64,000 nucleotides of DNA from Nocardioides panzhihuensis (GCF_013408335.1 NZ_JACBZR010000001.1:1240001-1304000); one strand, 5' to 3'; counted from the first letter of the stretch, positions 25,383 through 34,996 are shown. Notes: generated from the letters alone by a model not told the origin. Program-made: numbers and translations.

Positions 25383-26675
25383 GTGACGACCACCAGCCCC
25401 GACCAGACCGGTTCCGGCTCGGCCGAGCAGGCCAGGGCGTACCCGAAGACGGTTCTCGGCTACCTCAAGGCCTGGTTCCACGCGCTGCGGGTCGCGCTGA
25501 ACCGGCCGCTGGCCGCCTACTACCTGCTGCTCACCAGCACGGCCCTGCTGCTGACCATCGGGCTGATCATGGTGCTGAGCGCCTCGAGCGTGTGGTCCTA
25601 CCAGAACCTGGACAACTCCTACGCGATCGTCGGGCGGCAGGTGCTCTGGGTGATCATCGGCGTCCCGTGCGCGTTCATCGCCTCCAGGATCAGGCCGAAG
25701 CACCTGCGTCGGCTGGCCTGGCCGGGATACGTCATCGCCTGTGTGCTGCTCTTCCTGACGATCTTCCTGGGCCACGACGTCAACGGTCAGCAGAACTGGA
25801 TCGGGGTCGGCCCGGTCAAGATCCAGCCGAGCGAGATCGCCAAGCTGGCGATCGTGCTGTGGGCGGCCCACGTCTACGCGCTCAAGGAGCGTCGCCTCGA
25901 CAGCCTCCACGAGGTGCTGATGCCGGTCCTGCCCGGCATCGCGCTGGCCACCGGGCTGGTCCTCGCCGGCAGGGACCTCGGCACCGCCCTGGTCTTCTTC
26001 GCGATCGTTCTCGGCATGCTCTGGGTGGTCGGCGCGCCCGGGCGGCTGTTCGGGATCGCGATCTCGATCATCGGCGTCTCGGTGCTGTTCCTGATCAGCA
26101 CCGACACCGAGCGGCTGGCCCGGCTGACCAGCTTCGCGGACCCGTTCAAGGACTACCACGGACAGGGCTGGCAGCCCTCCCACGGTCTCTACGCGCTCAG
26201 CTCGGGGGGCGTCCTGGGGCAGGGGATCGGTGCGTCGCAGCAGAAGTGGGGCGACCTGCCCGAGGCCCACACCGACTACATCTTCGCGGTGCTGGGCGAG
26301 GAGCTCGGCCTGGTCGGCACCCTGCTCGTCGTCGGCCTCTTCCTGACGCTCGCCTTCGCGCTGATCAAGGTCGCCCGCCAGACCGACCGGCCGTTCGTCC
26401 GCTACTTCAGCTTCGGCGTGCTGGTCTGGCTGCTCGGGCAGATGATCATCAACGTCGGGATGGTGCTCGCGCTGCTGCCCGTGATCGGCATCCCGCTGCC
26501 GCTGGTCTCCTACGGCGGCTCGGCGCTGATCCCGTCGATGGTCGCCCTGGGCGTCGTCATCGGCTTCGCCCGGCGCGAACCCGCGGCTGCCGCGGCGCTG
26601 AAGCACCGTAAAGCCTTGGCAAAGGATCGGGCGCGCCAGGCAGCCGCCTACCGGTCCGCGCAACGCAACCGATAA
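25383..26675 (+). CDS. ftsW: Septal peptidoglycan polymerase FtsW (SEDS)
   Basis: 430 aa from GTG 25383 with GGGAGG 7 bp upstream. It has about ten transmembrane helices. SEDS-family segments include V-N-G-Q-Q-N-W-I-G-V-G, Q-P-S-E-I-A-K-L, A-G-R-D-L-G-T-A-L, and P-E-A-H-T-D-Y-I-F-A-V-L-G-E-E-L, whose Asp/Glu line the active site. P-L-V-S-Y-G-G-S follows. It polymerises lipid II with FtsI at the septum. The 103-bp gap after murD is the longest in this part of the cluster apart from the murE-mraY gap. Confidence 0.94.
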   Translation: MTTTSPDQTGSGSAEQARAYPKTVLGYLKAWFHALRVALNRPLAAYYLLLTSTALLLTIGLIMVLSASSVWSYQNLDNSYAIVGRQVLWVIIGVPCAFIASRIRPKHLRRLAWPGYVIACVLLFLTIFLGHDVNGQQNWIGVGPVKIQPSEIAKLAIVLWAAHVYALKERRLDSLHEVLMPVLPGIALATGLVLAGRDLGTALVFFAIVLGMLWVVGAPGRLFGIAISIIGVSVLFLISTDTERLARLTSFADPFKDYHGQGWQPSHGLYALSSGGVLGQGIGASQQKWGDLPEAHTDYIFAVLGEELGLVGTLLVVGLFLTLAFALIKVARQTDRPFVRYFSFGVLVWLLGQMIINVGMVLALLPVIGIPLPLVSYGGSALIPSMVALGVVIGFARREPAAAAALKHRKALAKDRARQAAAYRSAQRNR

Positions 26676-26688
26676 GTTCTGACGCATC

Positions 26689-27764
26689 ATGAAGGCCCTC
26701 CTCGCCGGCGGTGGCACCGCCGGACACACATCCCCCCTGCTCGCCACGGCTGATGCCCTGCGCCGTCTGGATCCGAGCGTGGAGGTGACCTGCCTCGGCA
26801 CTCCTCGCGGCTTGGAGAACCAGGTGGTGCCGGCTGCGGGCTACCCGCTCGAGCTCATCCCCCCGGTCCCGATGCCGCGACAGCTCAGCAGCGATCTGCT
26901 GAAGGTGCCGGTCAACCTGAAGGGCGCGGTCGAGGCCACCTACGAGGTGCTCGACCGGATCCGGCCGGACGTCGTCGTCGGCTACGGCGGGTACGTCTCG
27001 ATGCCCGCCTACCTCGCCGCGAAGCGACGTCGCATCCCGATCGTGGTGCACGAGGGCAACGCGATGCCCGGGCTCGCCAACAAGGCGGGCGCCCGGGTCG
27101 CCGACCGGGTCGCGGTGAGCTTCCCGGACACCAAGCTGCCCAAGGCCGAGTACATCGGGCTGCCGATCCGCCGGATGATCTCGACGATGGACCGCTGGGC
27201 GCTGCGCGCCGAGGCGCGCAGCTTCTTCGGGCTCGACCAGCACCGCCCCACGATCGTGGTCACCGGCGGCTCTCAGGGCGCCCGGACGATCAACGACTCG
27301 GTCTCCGGCGCCTACCGGACCCTGGCCAACAACGGGATCCAGGTGCTCCACGTGATCGGCCCCAAGAATGAGCTGGTCTCGCCCGGCCCCGGCTACCACG
27401 TGCTCAACTACGTCGACCGGATGGACCTCGCCCTGGCGGCGGCGGACCTGATGATCTGCCGGTCCGGTGCCAACTCGGTGATCGAGGCGAGCGCGGTGGG
27501 AGTGCCGGCCGTCTACGTACCTCTCCCGATCGGAAACGGCGAGCAGTCTCTCAACGCGAGGGCGGTCGTCGAGGCCGGTGGCGCGATGCTGGTCGCCGAC
27601 GCCGACATGAACGCCGGCTGGGTCTCCGCTAACGTGCCGCCGATCGTCACCGACCGCGCCCGACTCGAGGCGATGTCGAAGGCCGCCAGCGACCTGGTTC
27701 CGCGCGACGCCGACGAGCGGCTCGCGCGGATCGTGCTGGAGACGGCAGCGAACGGAGGAAGATC

Positions 27765-27768
<4 letters not shown>
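26689..27768 (+). CDS. murG: UDP-GlcNAc:lipid I GlcNAc transferase
   Basis: 359 aa, GT28 family with two Rossmann domains. The N-terminal glycine loop is A-G-G-G-T-A-G-H-T-S-P, the second loop is G-G-S-Q-G-A-R-T-I-N, and the donor-binding region is C-R-S-G-A-N-S-V-I-E-A. It converts lipid I to lipid II at the inner membrane face. The stop overlaps the murC GTG (GTGA). Confidence 0.95.
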
Positions 27769-29183
<1,415 letters not shown>

Positions 29184-29200
29184 CGCTGGGGGAGGCGAGC

Positions 29201-30169
29201 ATGGGGGAGAAGGGGTCGGGCGTCGAGACGAGCGAGGCAGCGGCCACGCAAAGCACGGACGCCGAGATCGCCGAGGCCCTGGAGATCGCCCAGTCGGCTT
29301 CCGGGGAGCGCGAGATCGACCTCGAGACGACCGGAGTGACCGCGCGAAGCGCGGACTCGGATGAGGCGAAGTCCGGCTCCGAGCCGCGCAACGAGTCGAC
29401 CCCGGAGCCGGACGGGCCGGTGGTCGACGCGGCGACCCTCAAGAGCCGCAAGGCGTTCGCCCGCCGCCAGTGGAGGCGGCGCTGGCTGGCGTGGCGCTAT
29501 CTCATCGTCGGCACCTTGGTCATCGCCCTCCTGCTCGGCGGGATCTGGGCGGTCTACTTCTCCACCTGGCTGCAGGTCAAAGGCACCTCGGCGCACGGCA
29601 CGATGAAGATGACCAACGCCAAGGAGGTCGTCGAGTTCGCCGCGGCCCCGATCGGGGAGCCGCTGGCCACCGCCGACCTGGAGGCCGTGCAGGTGCGGGT
29701 GCTCAACGGACTGCCGATGGTGCGCTCGGTCAACGTCTCGCGGGAGTGGCCCGACAGGATCCGGGTCGACGTCACCGAACGTACGCCGGTGGCGGTCGTC
29801 TCCATCGGCGGGCGGCTGCGCGCGCTCGACGAGACCGGCACCGTCTTCTGGAGCTACAAGAAGGCGCCGGCCGGCCTGCCGATGGTGAACACCGTGACCG
29901 GCACCAACTCCGACGCGCTCCGCGAGGCGGCCGCCGTGGCCTCGGCCCTTCCGGCCGACCTCGCCAAGAAGGTCGACCACGTCGAGGTGACCACCGTCGA
30001 CTCGATCTCGCTCGAGCTGCGCAACGACAAGCGTGTGGTCTGGGGGAGCAGTGCCCAGTCCGACACCAAGGCCGACGTGCTGGTCGCGCTGATGAAGGCG
30101 GAGCCGGATGTGGCCCGCTACGACGTGACCGTGCCGGGTCAGCCCGTCACCAGCAAGAGCGTCGGCTGA
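29201..30169 (+). CDS. ftsQ: Cell division protein FtsQ/DivIB
   Basis: 322 aa. A long hydrophilic N-terminus of about 100 residues, one transmembrane helix (about 102-124), a POTRA domain beginning L-Q-V-K-G-T-S and a beta domain with R-E-W-P-D-R-I-R-V-D-V-T-E-R-T-P-V-A. It links FtsL/FtsB-type proteins and recruits FtsW-FtsI. The N-terminal tail includes T-T-G-V-T-A-R-S-A-D, encoded by a short form of the repeat found in dinB (29324-29355). The tail is unconserved in the family, so the insertion is probably tolerated. Confidence 0.9.
   Translation: MGEKGSGVETSEAAATQSTDAEIAEALEIAQSASGEREIDLETTGVTARSADSDEAKSGSEPRNESTPEPDGPVVDAATLKSRKAFARRQWRRRWLAWRYLIVGTLVIALLLGGIWAVYFSTWLQVKGTSAHGTMKMTNAKEVVEFAAAPIGEPLATADLEAVQVRVLNGLPMVRSVNVSREWPDRIRVDVTERTPVAVVSIGGRLRALDETGTVFWSYKKAPAGLPMVNTVTGTNSDALREAAAVASALPADLAKKVDHVEVTTVDSISLELRNDKRVVWGSSAQSDTKADVLVALMKAEPDVARYDVTVPGQPVTSKSVG
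29324..29355 (+). repeat. Short form of the dinB-type repeat inside ftsQ
   Basis: GAGACGACCGGAG (29324-29336) also precedes the dinB copy, and GGAGTGACCGCGCGAAGC followed by GCGGA matches the 3' end of that copy exactly. It equals the dinB copy lacking 48 bp between two GGAG direct repeats. It retains the CCGCGC-GAA-GCGCGG hairpin and keeps the reading frame. Confidence 0.75.
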
Positions 30170-30265
30170 CCCGGAGCGGGGTCTTCCCTACCGGACAGCA
30201 ACGGATCGGCACAACTGATCCGCATCCGCGTGTCGTGCCAGTTTGAGGACGTACGTCTGCCTACT

Positions 30266-30314
30266 GTTCTGAGAACGGCGAGGTTGACATAACTATAACC
30301 CTCAGGCTGAGGGT
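30266..30314 (+). promoter_or_regulatory. ftsZ promoter region with palindromes
   Basis: TTGACA (30284-30289) is followed by an AT-rich block containing TATAAC, then the palindrome ACCCTCAG-G-CTGAGGGT (30298-30314). GTTCT-G-AGAAC (30266-30276) lies just upstream. The TTGACATAAC block resembles conserved ftsZ upstream regions in other Actinobacteria (recollection). The exact -10 cannot be fixed by eye. The 196-bp ftsQ-ftsZ gap holds no other gene. Confidence 0.6.
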
Positions 30315-30365
30315 AAGGGTTGAACCGGCCGTAAGAACCAACTAGCGATCGAAGGGGCGACCACC

Positions 30366-31598
30366 GTGGGAGCTGCACAGAACTATCTGGCGATCATCAA
30401 GGTCGTCGGCATCGGTGGCGGCGGCGTCAATGCTGTCAACCGGATGATCGAGGTCGGCCTCAAGGGGGTCGAGTTCATCGCCATCAACACCGACGCGCAG
30501 GCCCTGCTGATGAGCGACGCCGACGTCAAGCTCGACATCGGCCGTGAGCTCACCCGCGGTCTCGGTGCCGGCGCCAACCCGAGCGTGGGGGAGAGCGCCG
30601 CCGAGGACCACGCCGACGAGATCGAAGAGGTCATGCGAGGCGCCGACATGGTCTTCGTGACCGCCGGCGAGGGTGGCGGCACCGGCACGGGCGGCGCTCC
30701 GGTCGTGGCTCGGATCGCTCGGAGCCTCGGTGCTCTGACCATCGGTGTGGTGACCCGCCCGTTCGCCTTCGAGGGCCGCCGTCGCGCCAACTCCGCCGAG
30801 GAGGGGATCGCCAAGCTCCGCGAGGAGGTCGACACGCTCATCGTCATCCCCAACGACCGGCTGCTGTCGATCTCGGACCGGAACGTGTCGGTGATGGACG
30901 CGTTCCGCCAGGCCGACCAGGTGCTGCTCCAGGGTGTCTCCGGCATCACCGACCTGATCACCACGCCCGGCCTGATCAACCTCGACTTCGCCGACGTGAA
31001 GTCGGTCATGTCCAACGCCGGTTCGGCGCTGATGGGCATCGGCTCGGCCCGCGGTGACAACCGCAGCGTCGAAGCCGCCGAGATGGCCGTCTCCTCGCCG
31101 CTGCTGGAGGCGTCGATCGACGGCGCCCACGGCGTCCTGCTCTCGATCGCGGGCGGCTCCGACCTCGGTCTCTTCGAGATCAACGAGGCCGCCGCGCTGG
31201 TCGCTGACGCGGTCCACCAAGAGGCCAACATCATCTTCGGTGCGACCATCGACGACGCGCTCGGCGACGAGGTCCGGGTCACCGTGATCGCGGCTGGGTT
31301 CGACGGCGGCATGCCCAAGCGCCGCGAGGGCCAGTCTGCTCTCGGCACCGTGCACGGCCGCGCCAGCACCCCTGTGCCCGCCAGCAACGGTGAGACCGCA
31401 GCCGCGGCCACCGCGGTCGCGACCCGGCGTACCGAGGAGCCCGAGGAGACCCCGGCAGCGCCGCCGGCCACGCCTGCGGCCCCGGCGACGCCTCCGCCTG
31501 CAGCTCCGCCCGCCGAGCCTGCTCCTGTCGCCAAGAAGCCGGCGCCCAGCGTCCAATACAGCGACGACGAGCTCGACGTTCCCGACTTCCTGAAATAA
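30366..31598 (+). CDS. ftsZ: Cell division GTPase FtsZ
   Basis: 410 aa from GTG 30366, with GAAGGGG about 10 bp upstream. The tubulin-like domain has [10 protein letters not shown] and the signature loop G-G-G-T-G-T-G-G. The T7 catalytic loop is N-L-D-F-A-D-V. A Pro/Ala-rich linker of about 60 residues (from about 335) leads to the conserved C-terminal peptide [11 protein letters not shown] that binds SepF and FtsW in Actinobacteria. It has its own promoter region upstream. Confidence 0.97.
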   Translation: MGAAQNYLAIIKVVGIGGGGVNAVNRMIEVGLKGVEFIAINTDAQALLMSDADVKLDIGRELTRGLGAGANPSVGESAAEDHADEIEEVMRGADMVFVTAGEGGGTGTGGAPVVARIARSLGALTIGVVTRPFAFEGRRRANSAEEGIAKLREEVDTLIVIPNDRLLSISDRNVSVMDAFRQADQVLLQGVSGITDLITTPGLINLDFADVKSVMSNAGSALMGIGSARGDNRSVEAAEMAVSSPLLEASIDGAHGVLLSIAGGSDLGLFEINEAAALVADAVHQEANIIFGATIDDALGDEVRVTVIAAGFDGGMPKRREGQSALGTVHGRASTPVPASNGETAAAATAVATRRTEEPEETPAAPPATPAAPATPPPAAPPAEPAPVAKKPAPSVQYSDDELDVPDFLK

Positions 31599-31601
31599 TC
31601 C

Positions 31602-31649
31602 AGTCTCAAGCAGTTCAAGTCTCGAGTAGACCCAGTCTGAAGTAGGTCC
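31602..31649 (+). repeat. Three tandem 16-bp repeats after ftsZ
   Basis: Units begin at 31602, 31618 and 31634, each starting AGTCT and sharing AGTCT-S-R-AG-Y-AG. They fill the 58-bp gap between the ftsZ stop and the next GTG. The spacing is exact while the unit ends are degenerate. The role is unknown: a protein-binding array or a decayed slippage product. Confidence 0.7.
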
Positions 31650-31656
31650 CAAAGGC

Positions 31657-32367
31657 GTGTATTCCTTCCGAGCCTCAGTAGGCCTCGTCGACCTGGCGTT
31701 CACCGACAGGTACGGCGGGGTCAGCCGTGCTCCGTACGCCGAGCTCAACCTGGCGGTCAACGGCTCGGACTCGCCGGAGGCGAAGGCCGAGAACCACCGC
31801 CTGCTGCTGGCCGACTTCGCCGACGGGGGCCCCTTCGCCGACCTCTACCAGGTCCACGGTGACGTGGTCGTCGACGCTGAGTGCGGCACCCGCCCGGAGG
31901 CGGACGGGATCGTCACCACCGAGCGTGACCTGGTGCTGCTGGTCCGGACCGCCGACTGCGTACCCGTGCTGCTCGCGGACGAGACGGCCGGTGTGATCGG
32001 CGCGGCCCATGCCGGGCGCAAGGGGATGGCGGTCGGGGTCGTGCCCGCGACCATCGCCCGGATGCGCGCGCTCGGCGCGACCCGGATCAAGGCCTGGGTG
32101 GGACCGCACGTGTGCGGCAAGTGCTACGAGGTGCCTGCCGAGATGCAGGAGGAGATCGCCGCGGCCGAGCCGGCCGCGCGCGCGACCACGAGCTGGGGCA
32201 CCCCCAGTCTCGACGTGGGCGCCGGAGTGCTCGCCCAGCTCGCCCGCGAGGGCGTCGAGACGGTCGACGCCAGCCGCTGCACCCGCGAGTCCGAGGACCT
32301 CTACTCCTACCGCCGCGACGGCGCCGGCATGTCGCTGGGCGCCCTGATCCGGTTGCGTGGTGCCTGA
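31657..32367 (+). CDS. pgeF: Multicopper polyphenol oxidase/purine nucleoside phosphorylase (YfiH/YlmD family)
   Basis: 236 aa. The metal-site motifs of the DUF152/YfiH family are present: Q-V-H-G-D near residue 67, T-A-D-C-V-P-V-L-L near 108, and A-A-H-A-G-R-K-G near 126, with H and C as zinc ligands. V-G-P-H-V-C-G-K-C-Y-E-V follows. Characterised relatives act on purine nucleosides or remove mis-incorporated amino acids from UDP-MurNAc precursors (PgeF), which would suit the dcw location. The TGA overlaps the yggS ATG by one base. Confidence 0.88.
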   Translation: MYSFRASVGLVDLAFTDRYGGVSRAPYAELNLAVNGSDSPEAKAENHRLLLADFADGGPFADLYQVHGDVVVDAECGTRPEADGIVTTERDLVLLVRTADCVPVLLADETAGVIGAAHAGRKGMAVGVVPATIARMRALGATRIKAWVGPHVCGKCYEVPAEMQEEIAAAEPAARATTSWGTPSLDVGAGVLAQLAREGVETVDASRCTRESEDLYSYRRDGAGMSLGALIRLRGA

Positions 32368-33071
32368 TGACGACCGGTCGCACCGAGGAGATCGCCGCCG
32401 GGCTCGCAGAGACCCGCGAGCGGATCGCTACGGCTGCCTCGGCCGCCGGACGCCTCGCCGAGGACGTCCACCTGATCGTGGTCACCAAGTTCTTCCCGGC
32501 CTCCGACGTACGCATCCTGGCCGGTCTCGGAGTCACCGACGTAGGTGAGAATCGTCACCAGGAAGCCGCGGCCAAGGCGGCCGAGTGCGCCGATCTCGGC
32601 CTGCGCTGGCACTACATCGGTGGGCTCCAGTCCAACAAGGCGGCGGCCGTGGCCGGCTACGCCGACGTGGTCGAGTCCGTCGACCGCTCCTCGCTGCTGC
32701 CTCGGCTCAGCCGCGGCGCAGGCGAGCGCGGTCAGATCATCGACGTGCTCCTTCAGGTGTCCCTCGACCCGCCCGGGCGTGCGGGGCGCGCCGGGGCAGA
32801 GCCCGGTGACGTACGCGATCTCGCCGCCGAGGTCGTGGCGACCGACGGTCTCCGGCTCCGGGGTCTGATGGCGGTCGCTCCTCTCGGTGAGGAACCGGAG
32901 CCGGCCTTCGTCAGGCTGGCGCGGATCCGGGAGGACTTTCTGGTCGAGCATCCCGAGGCGACGGTGCTGTCGGCGGGGATGAGCGGAGACCTGGAGCAGG
33001 CGATTACCCATGGCGCGACACACGTACGTGTCGGGTCCGCGGTCCTCGGAGAGAGGCCAACTGTCAAGTAA
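32367..33071 (+). CDS. PLP homeostasis protein, YggS/YlmE family
   Basis: 234 aa, alanine-racemase-like barrel without the second domain. The PLP lysine is in H-L-I-V-V-T-K-F-F-P. G-E-N-R-H-Q-E-A, W-H-Y-I-G-G-L-Q-S-N-K and L-S-A-G-M-S-G-D-L-E are family hallmarks. It controls cellular PLP levels and has no known catalysis. The start overlaps the pgeF stop (TGATG), and the sepF leader begins 39 bp downstream. Confidence 0.92.
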   Translation: MTTGRTEEIAAGLAETRERIATAASAAGRLAEDVHLIVVTKFFPASDVRILAGLGVTDVGENRHQEAAAKAAECADLGLRWHYIGGLQSNKAAAVAGYADVVESVDRSSLLPRLSRGAGERGQIIDVLLQVSLDPPGRAGRAGAEPGDVRDLAAEVVATDGLRLRGLMAVAPLGEEPEPAFVRLARIREDFLVEHPEATVLSAGMSGDLEQAITHGATHVRVGSAVLGERPTVK

Positions 33072-33110
33072 TGTCTCGGTCAGCAATACTTTGGGGAAGG
33101 TGGCGACGGC

Positions 33111-33194
33111 ATGAGTGAGCGTCAGCGAACGGCAACAGGCCTCAGGCTGCCGCGTCCGTATTCTTGCGCTTGCGCAACGGAGGCGGCGGCATGA
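33111..33194 (+). CDS. 27-residue leader micro-ORF, copy A, coupled to sepF
   Basis: Reads M-S-E-R-Q-R-T at the start and P-Y-S-C-A-C-A-T-E-A-A-A at the end; the TGA overlaps the sepF ATG (ATGA). GGGGAAGG lies about 11 bp before its own ATG. The 3' end carries ACGGAGG, giving sepF a ribosome site 7 bp before its start. The DNA begins ATGAGTGAGCGTCAGCGAAC and contains CCGTATTCTTGCGCTTGCG, and the two ends are partly complementary. Homologous copies lie at 48116-48202 and, on the minus strand, 43998-44084. Translation is inferred from the conserved frame. Confidence 0.65.
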   Translation: MSERQRTATGLRLPRPYSCACATEAAA

Positions 33195-33676
33195 GCGGCG
33201 CGATGCGCAGGTTCGGTGAATACCTCGGCCTGCTCGAGGACACCGGGTACGACGACGATGTCTACGAGGGTGACGACGACGAGACCCGCTCCCACCAGGC
33301 CGTCAAGGCGCCGGTGCGGTCGAAGCAGTCTCGCCCGGCTCCGGTGGCTGACCTTTCCGAGCGGCGACGAGCAACGGTGGTGCCTGCAGTGGCAGAGCTT
33401 TCCAAGATCATCACGCTGACCCCGACGTCCTACAACGAAGCGCGTCAGATCGGCGAGAACTATCGCGACGGCACGCCGGTGATCATGAACCTCACCGAGA
33501 TGAACGATCCCGACGCGAAACGGCTCGTCGACTTTGCGGCCGGCCTGATCTTTGCTACCTATGGGAACATCGAGAGGGTCACCAACAAGGTGTTTCTCAT
33601 CTCGCCTGCGAACGTCTCGGTCACGGCTGAGGCCAAGCAGAGGATCGTCGAGGGCGGCTTCTTCAACCAGAGCTGA
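33191..33676 (+). CDS. sepF: Cell division protein SepF
   Basis: 161 aa from ATG 33191. An amphipathic N-terminus (M-R-R-F-G-E-Y-L-G-L-L-E-D), an acidic stretch and a disordered linker precede the C-terminal SepF domain (about 75-160), with E-A-R-Q-I-G-E-N-Y-R-D-G, V-I-M-N-L-T-E-M and R-L-V-D-F-A-A-G-L. It anchors FtsZ to the membrane in Actinobacteria, which lack FtsA. Its start overlaps the stop of the leader micro-ORF at 33111. The usual downstream yggT is absent. Confidence 0.94.
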   Translation: MSGAMRRFGEYLGLLEDTGYDDDVYEGDDDETRSHQAVKAPVRSKQSRPAPVADLSERRRATVVPAVAELSKIITLTPTSYNEARQIGENYRDGTPVIMNLTEMNDPDAKRLVDFAAGLIFATYGNIERVTNKVFLISPANVSVTAEAKQRIVEGGFFNQS

Positions 33677-33829
33677 GACCTTCGTCACCTGCCTGTGGGC
33701 ACCTGGATGCGGTCCGCGTCTGGCGTGTCTATGGACAGGCGCTAGAGTTTCGACAGCATTACCTGATGCCGCCCCCCGGCGGTGCAGTCCGTACGTCTGA
33801 GTCAAAACGAGTAATGAATGGGTGAGGTC

Positions 33830-34597
33830 ATGCCGCTGACGCCAGAGGACGTGAGCAACAAGCGCTTTACTCCCGTCCGGCTCCGCGAGGGCTACGACAT
33901 GGGCGAGGTGGACCAGTTCCTCGACGAGGTCGAGGCCGAACTGGCACGTCTCACCCGGGAGAACGACGACCTTCGCGGGAAGTTGGCATCTGCGCAGTCG
34001 GGTGGGGGTCCGTCCTTCCCGATGGCTCCCGAGCCGCCTGCTCCGGAGCCCATGCCGGCTCCTGAGCCGGTCTCGCACCAGATGCCGATGTATCAGGAGG
34101 CACCGCAGACCGGCGGGATCGAGACGATCCGGGTCGAGACCGTGCCGGAGGCGTCCAACGCCGCCGCGCGCCTGCTCGAGCTGGCCACGCGCAACCACGA
34201 CGCGCTCATCGACACCGCGAAGAACGACGCCGACAAGATCGTCGGCGAGGCCCGCACGAAGGCCGAGCGTCTCGAGGGCGAGTCGAAGGCTAAGGCCGAC
34301 CGCATGGAGGCCGACGCGCGCACCCGTGCGCAGATGCTCGACAGCGAGACGGCCGAGCGTCGCCAGCAGCTCTTCGGCGAGCTGGAGCGGGAGAAGGACA
34401 ACCTGACCACCGAGGTCGACACGCTGCGCAACTTCGAGCGTGAGTACCGTTCGCGTCTCAAGAGCTACTTCACGCAGCAGCTCGACGCGCTCAACAACTC
34501 GGCTGAGTCACAGGCGCCCGTCATGGCGGCCGCCGTCAACGAGTCGGGCCCGGCGCCCAAGCGTCTGCGCTCCATCCTGGGGGAGGACGAAGGCTGA
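33830..34597 (+). CDS. wag31: Polar growth protein Wag31/DivIVA
   Basis: 255 aa from ATG 33830 with GGTGAGG upstream; ATG 33818 in frame is less likely because M-P-L-T-P-E-D-V-S-N-K-R-F is the conserved start. The N-terminal lipid-binding crossed-loop domain has R-E-G-Y-D-M-G-E-V-D-Q-F-L. A Pro-rich linker (about 65-100) and a long coiled coil (about 110-235) follow. It organises apical cell-wall growth. The 153-bp gap after sepF holds no yggT-like frame. Confidence 0.94.
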   Translation: MPLTPEDVSNKRFTPVRLREGYDMGEVDQFLDEVEAELARLTRENDDLRGKLASAQSGGGPSFPMAPEPPAPEPMPAPEPVSHQMPMYQEAPQTGGIETIRVETVPEASNAAARLLELATRNHDALIDTAKNDADKIVGEARTKAERLEGESKAKADRMEADARTRAQMLDSETAERRQQLFGELEREKDNLTTEVDTLRNFEREYRSRLKSYFTQQLDALNNSAESQAPVMAAAVNESGPAPKRLRSILGEDEG

Positions 34598-34617
34598 GGC
34601 CTTCGTAGTCAGACTTC

Positions 34618-34650
34618 GTCGGCCGGTCCCGCAACGCGGGGCCGGCCGAC
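34618..34650 (+). terminator. Intrinsic hairpin terminator after wag31
   Basis: GTCGGCCGGTCCCGC pairs with GCGGGGCCGGCCGAC across an AAC loop: a 15-bp stem with one G-T wobble. No U-tract, as usual in high-GC actinobacteria. A second hairpin CGAAGGC-TGAG-GCCTTCG (34588-34605) spans the wag31 stop codon. Confidence 0.85.
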
Positions 34651-34777
34651 GCGTACGTCCGCTGCCGTCTCGGTCATCCAGGCTGGGCGAGTTCTAGCAG
34701 GTGAGGCCGGTTCTGTATGGGTAATCGGTGATTTTTCCGCGCTGCGGACCAATATCCGTGCAGTTTCGGTGTGTTTG

Positions 34778-34806
34778 TTGAGTAGCGCCCGATCCCGGGC
34801 TACATT
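34778..34806 (+). promoter_or_regulatory. Candidate housekeeping promoter upstream of the 42-aa ORF and DksA-like gene
   Basis: TTGAGT (34778-34783) and TACATT (34801-34806) are separated by exactly 17 bp, close to the sigma-70/SigA pattern. It lies after the wag31 terminator, so it starts a new transcription unit. The predicted start near 34813 leaves a leader of about 55 nt before the small ORF. Confidence 0.6.
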
Positions 34807-34867
34807 CCGGGCACGCACTCCGCACCGACTCGGCGGCGCGAAGTGATGGCAGGAGAAAGGGGACTCC

Positions 34868-34996
34868 ATGTCCGTATCTATGAACGGTCGCGTCGTCGCG
34901 ACCGTTGAACGCATCTGGGTGGTGCCGTCCGAGCTTTCTGGGAATACCAGCCCCTCGATCATGGCTTCCACGTCGGTGGCCACGGCGAGCGCGTAG
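34868..34996 (+). CDS. Small ORF of 42 residues between wag31 and the DksA-like gene
   Basis: ATG 34868 is preceded by AGGAGAAAGGGG, a strong ribosome site. The peptide begins M-S-V-S-M-N-G-R-V-V-A-T-V-E-R and ends in a Ser/Thr/Ala-rich tail. It has no hydrophobic helix and no recognisable domain. It ends 57 bp before the zinc-finger gene and follows the promoter at 34778. It could be a real small protein or a leader peptide; coding status is judged from ribosome site, promoter and position only. Confidence 0.5.
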   Translation: MSVSMNGRVVATVERIWVVPSELSGNTSPSIMASTSVATASA

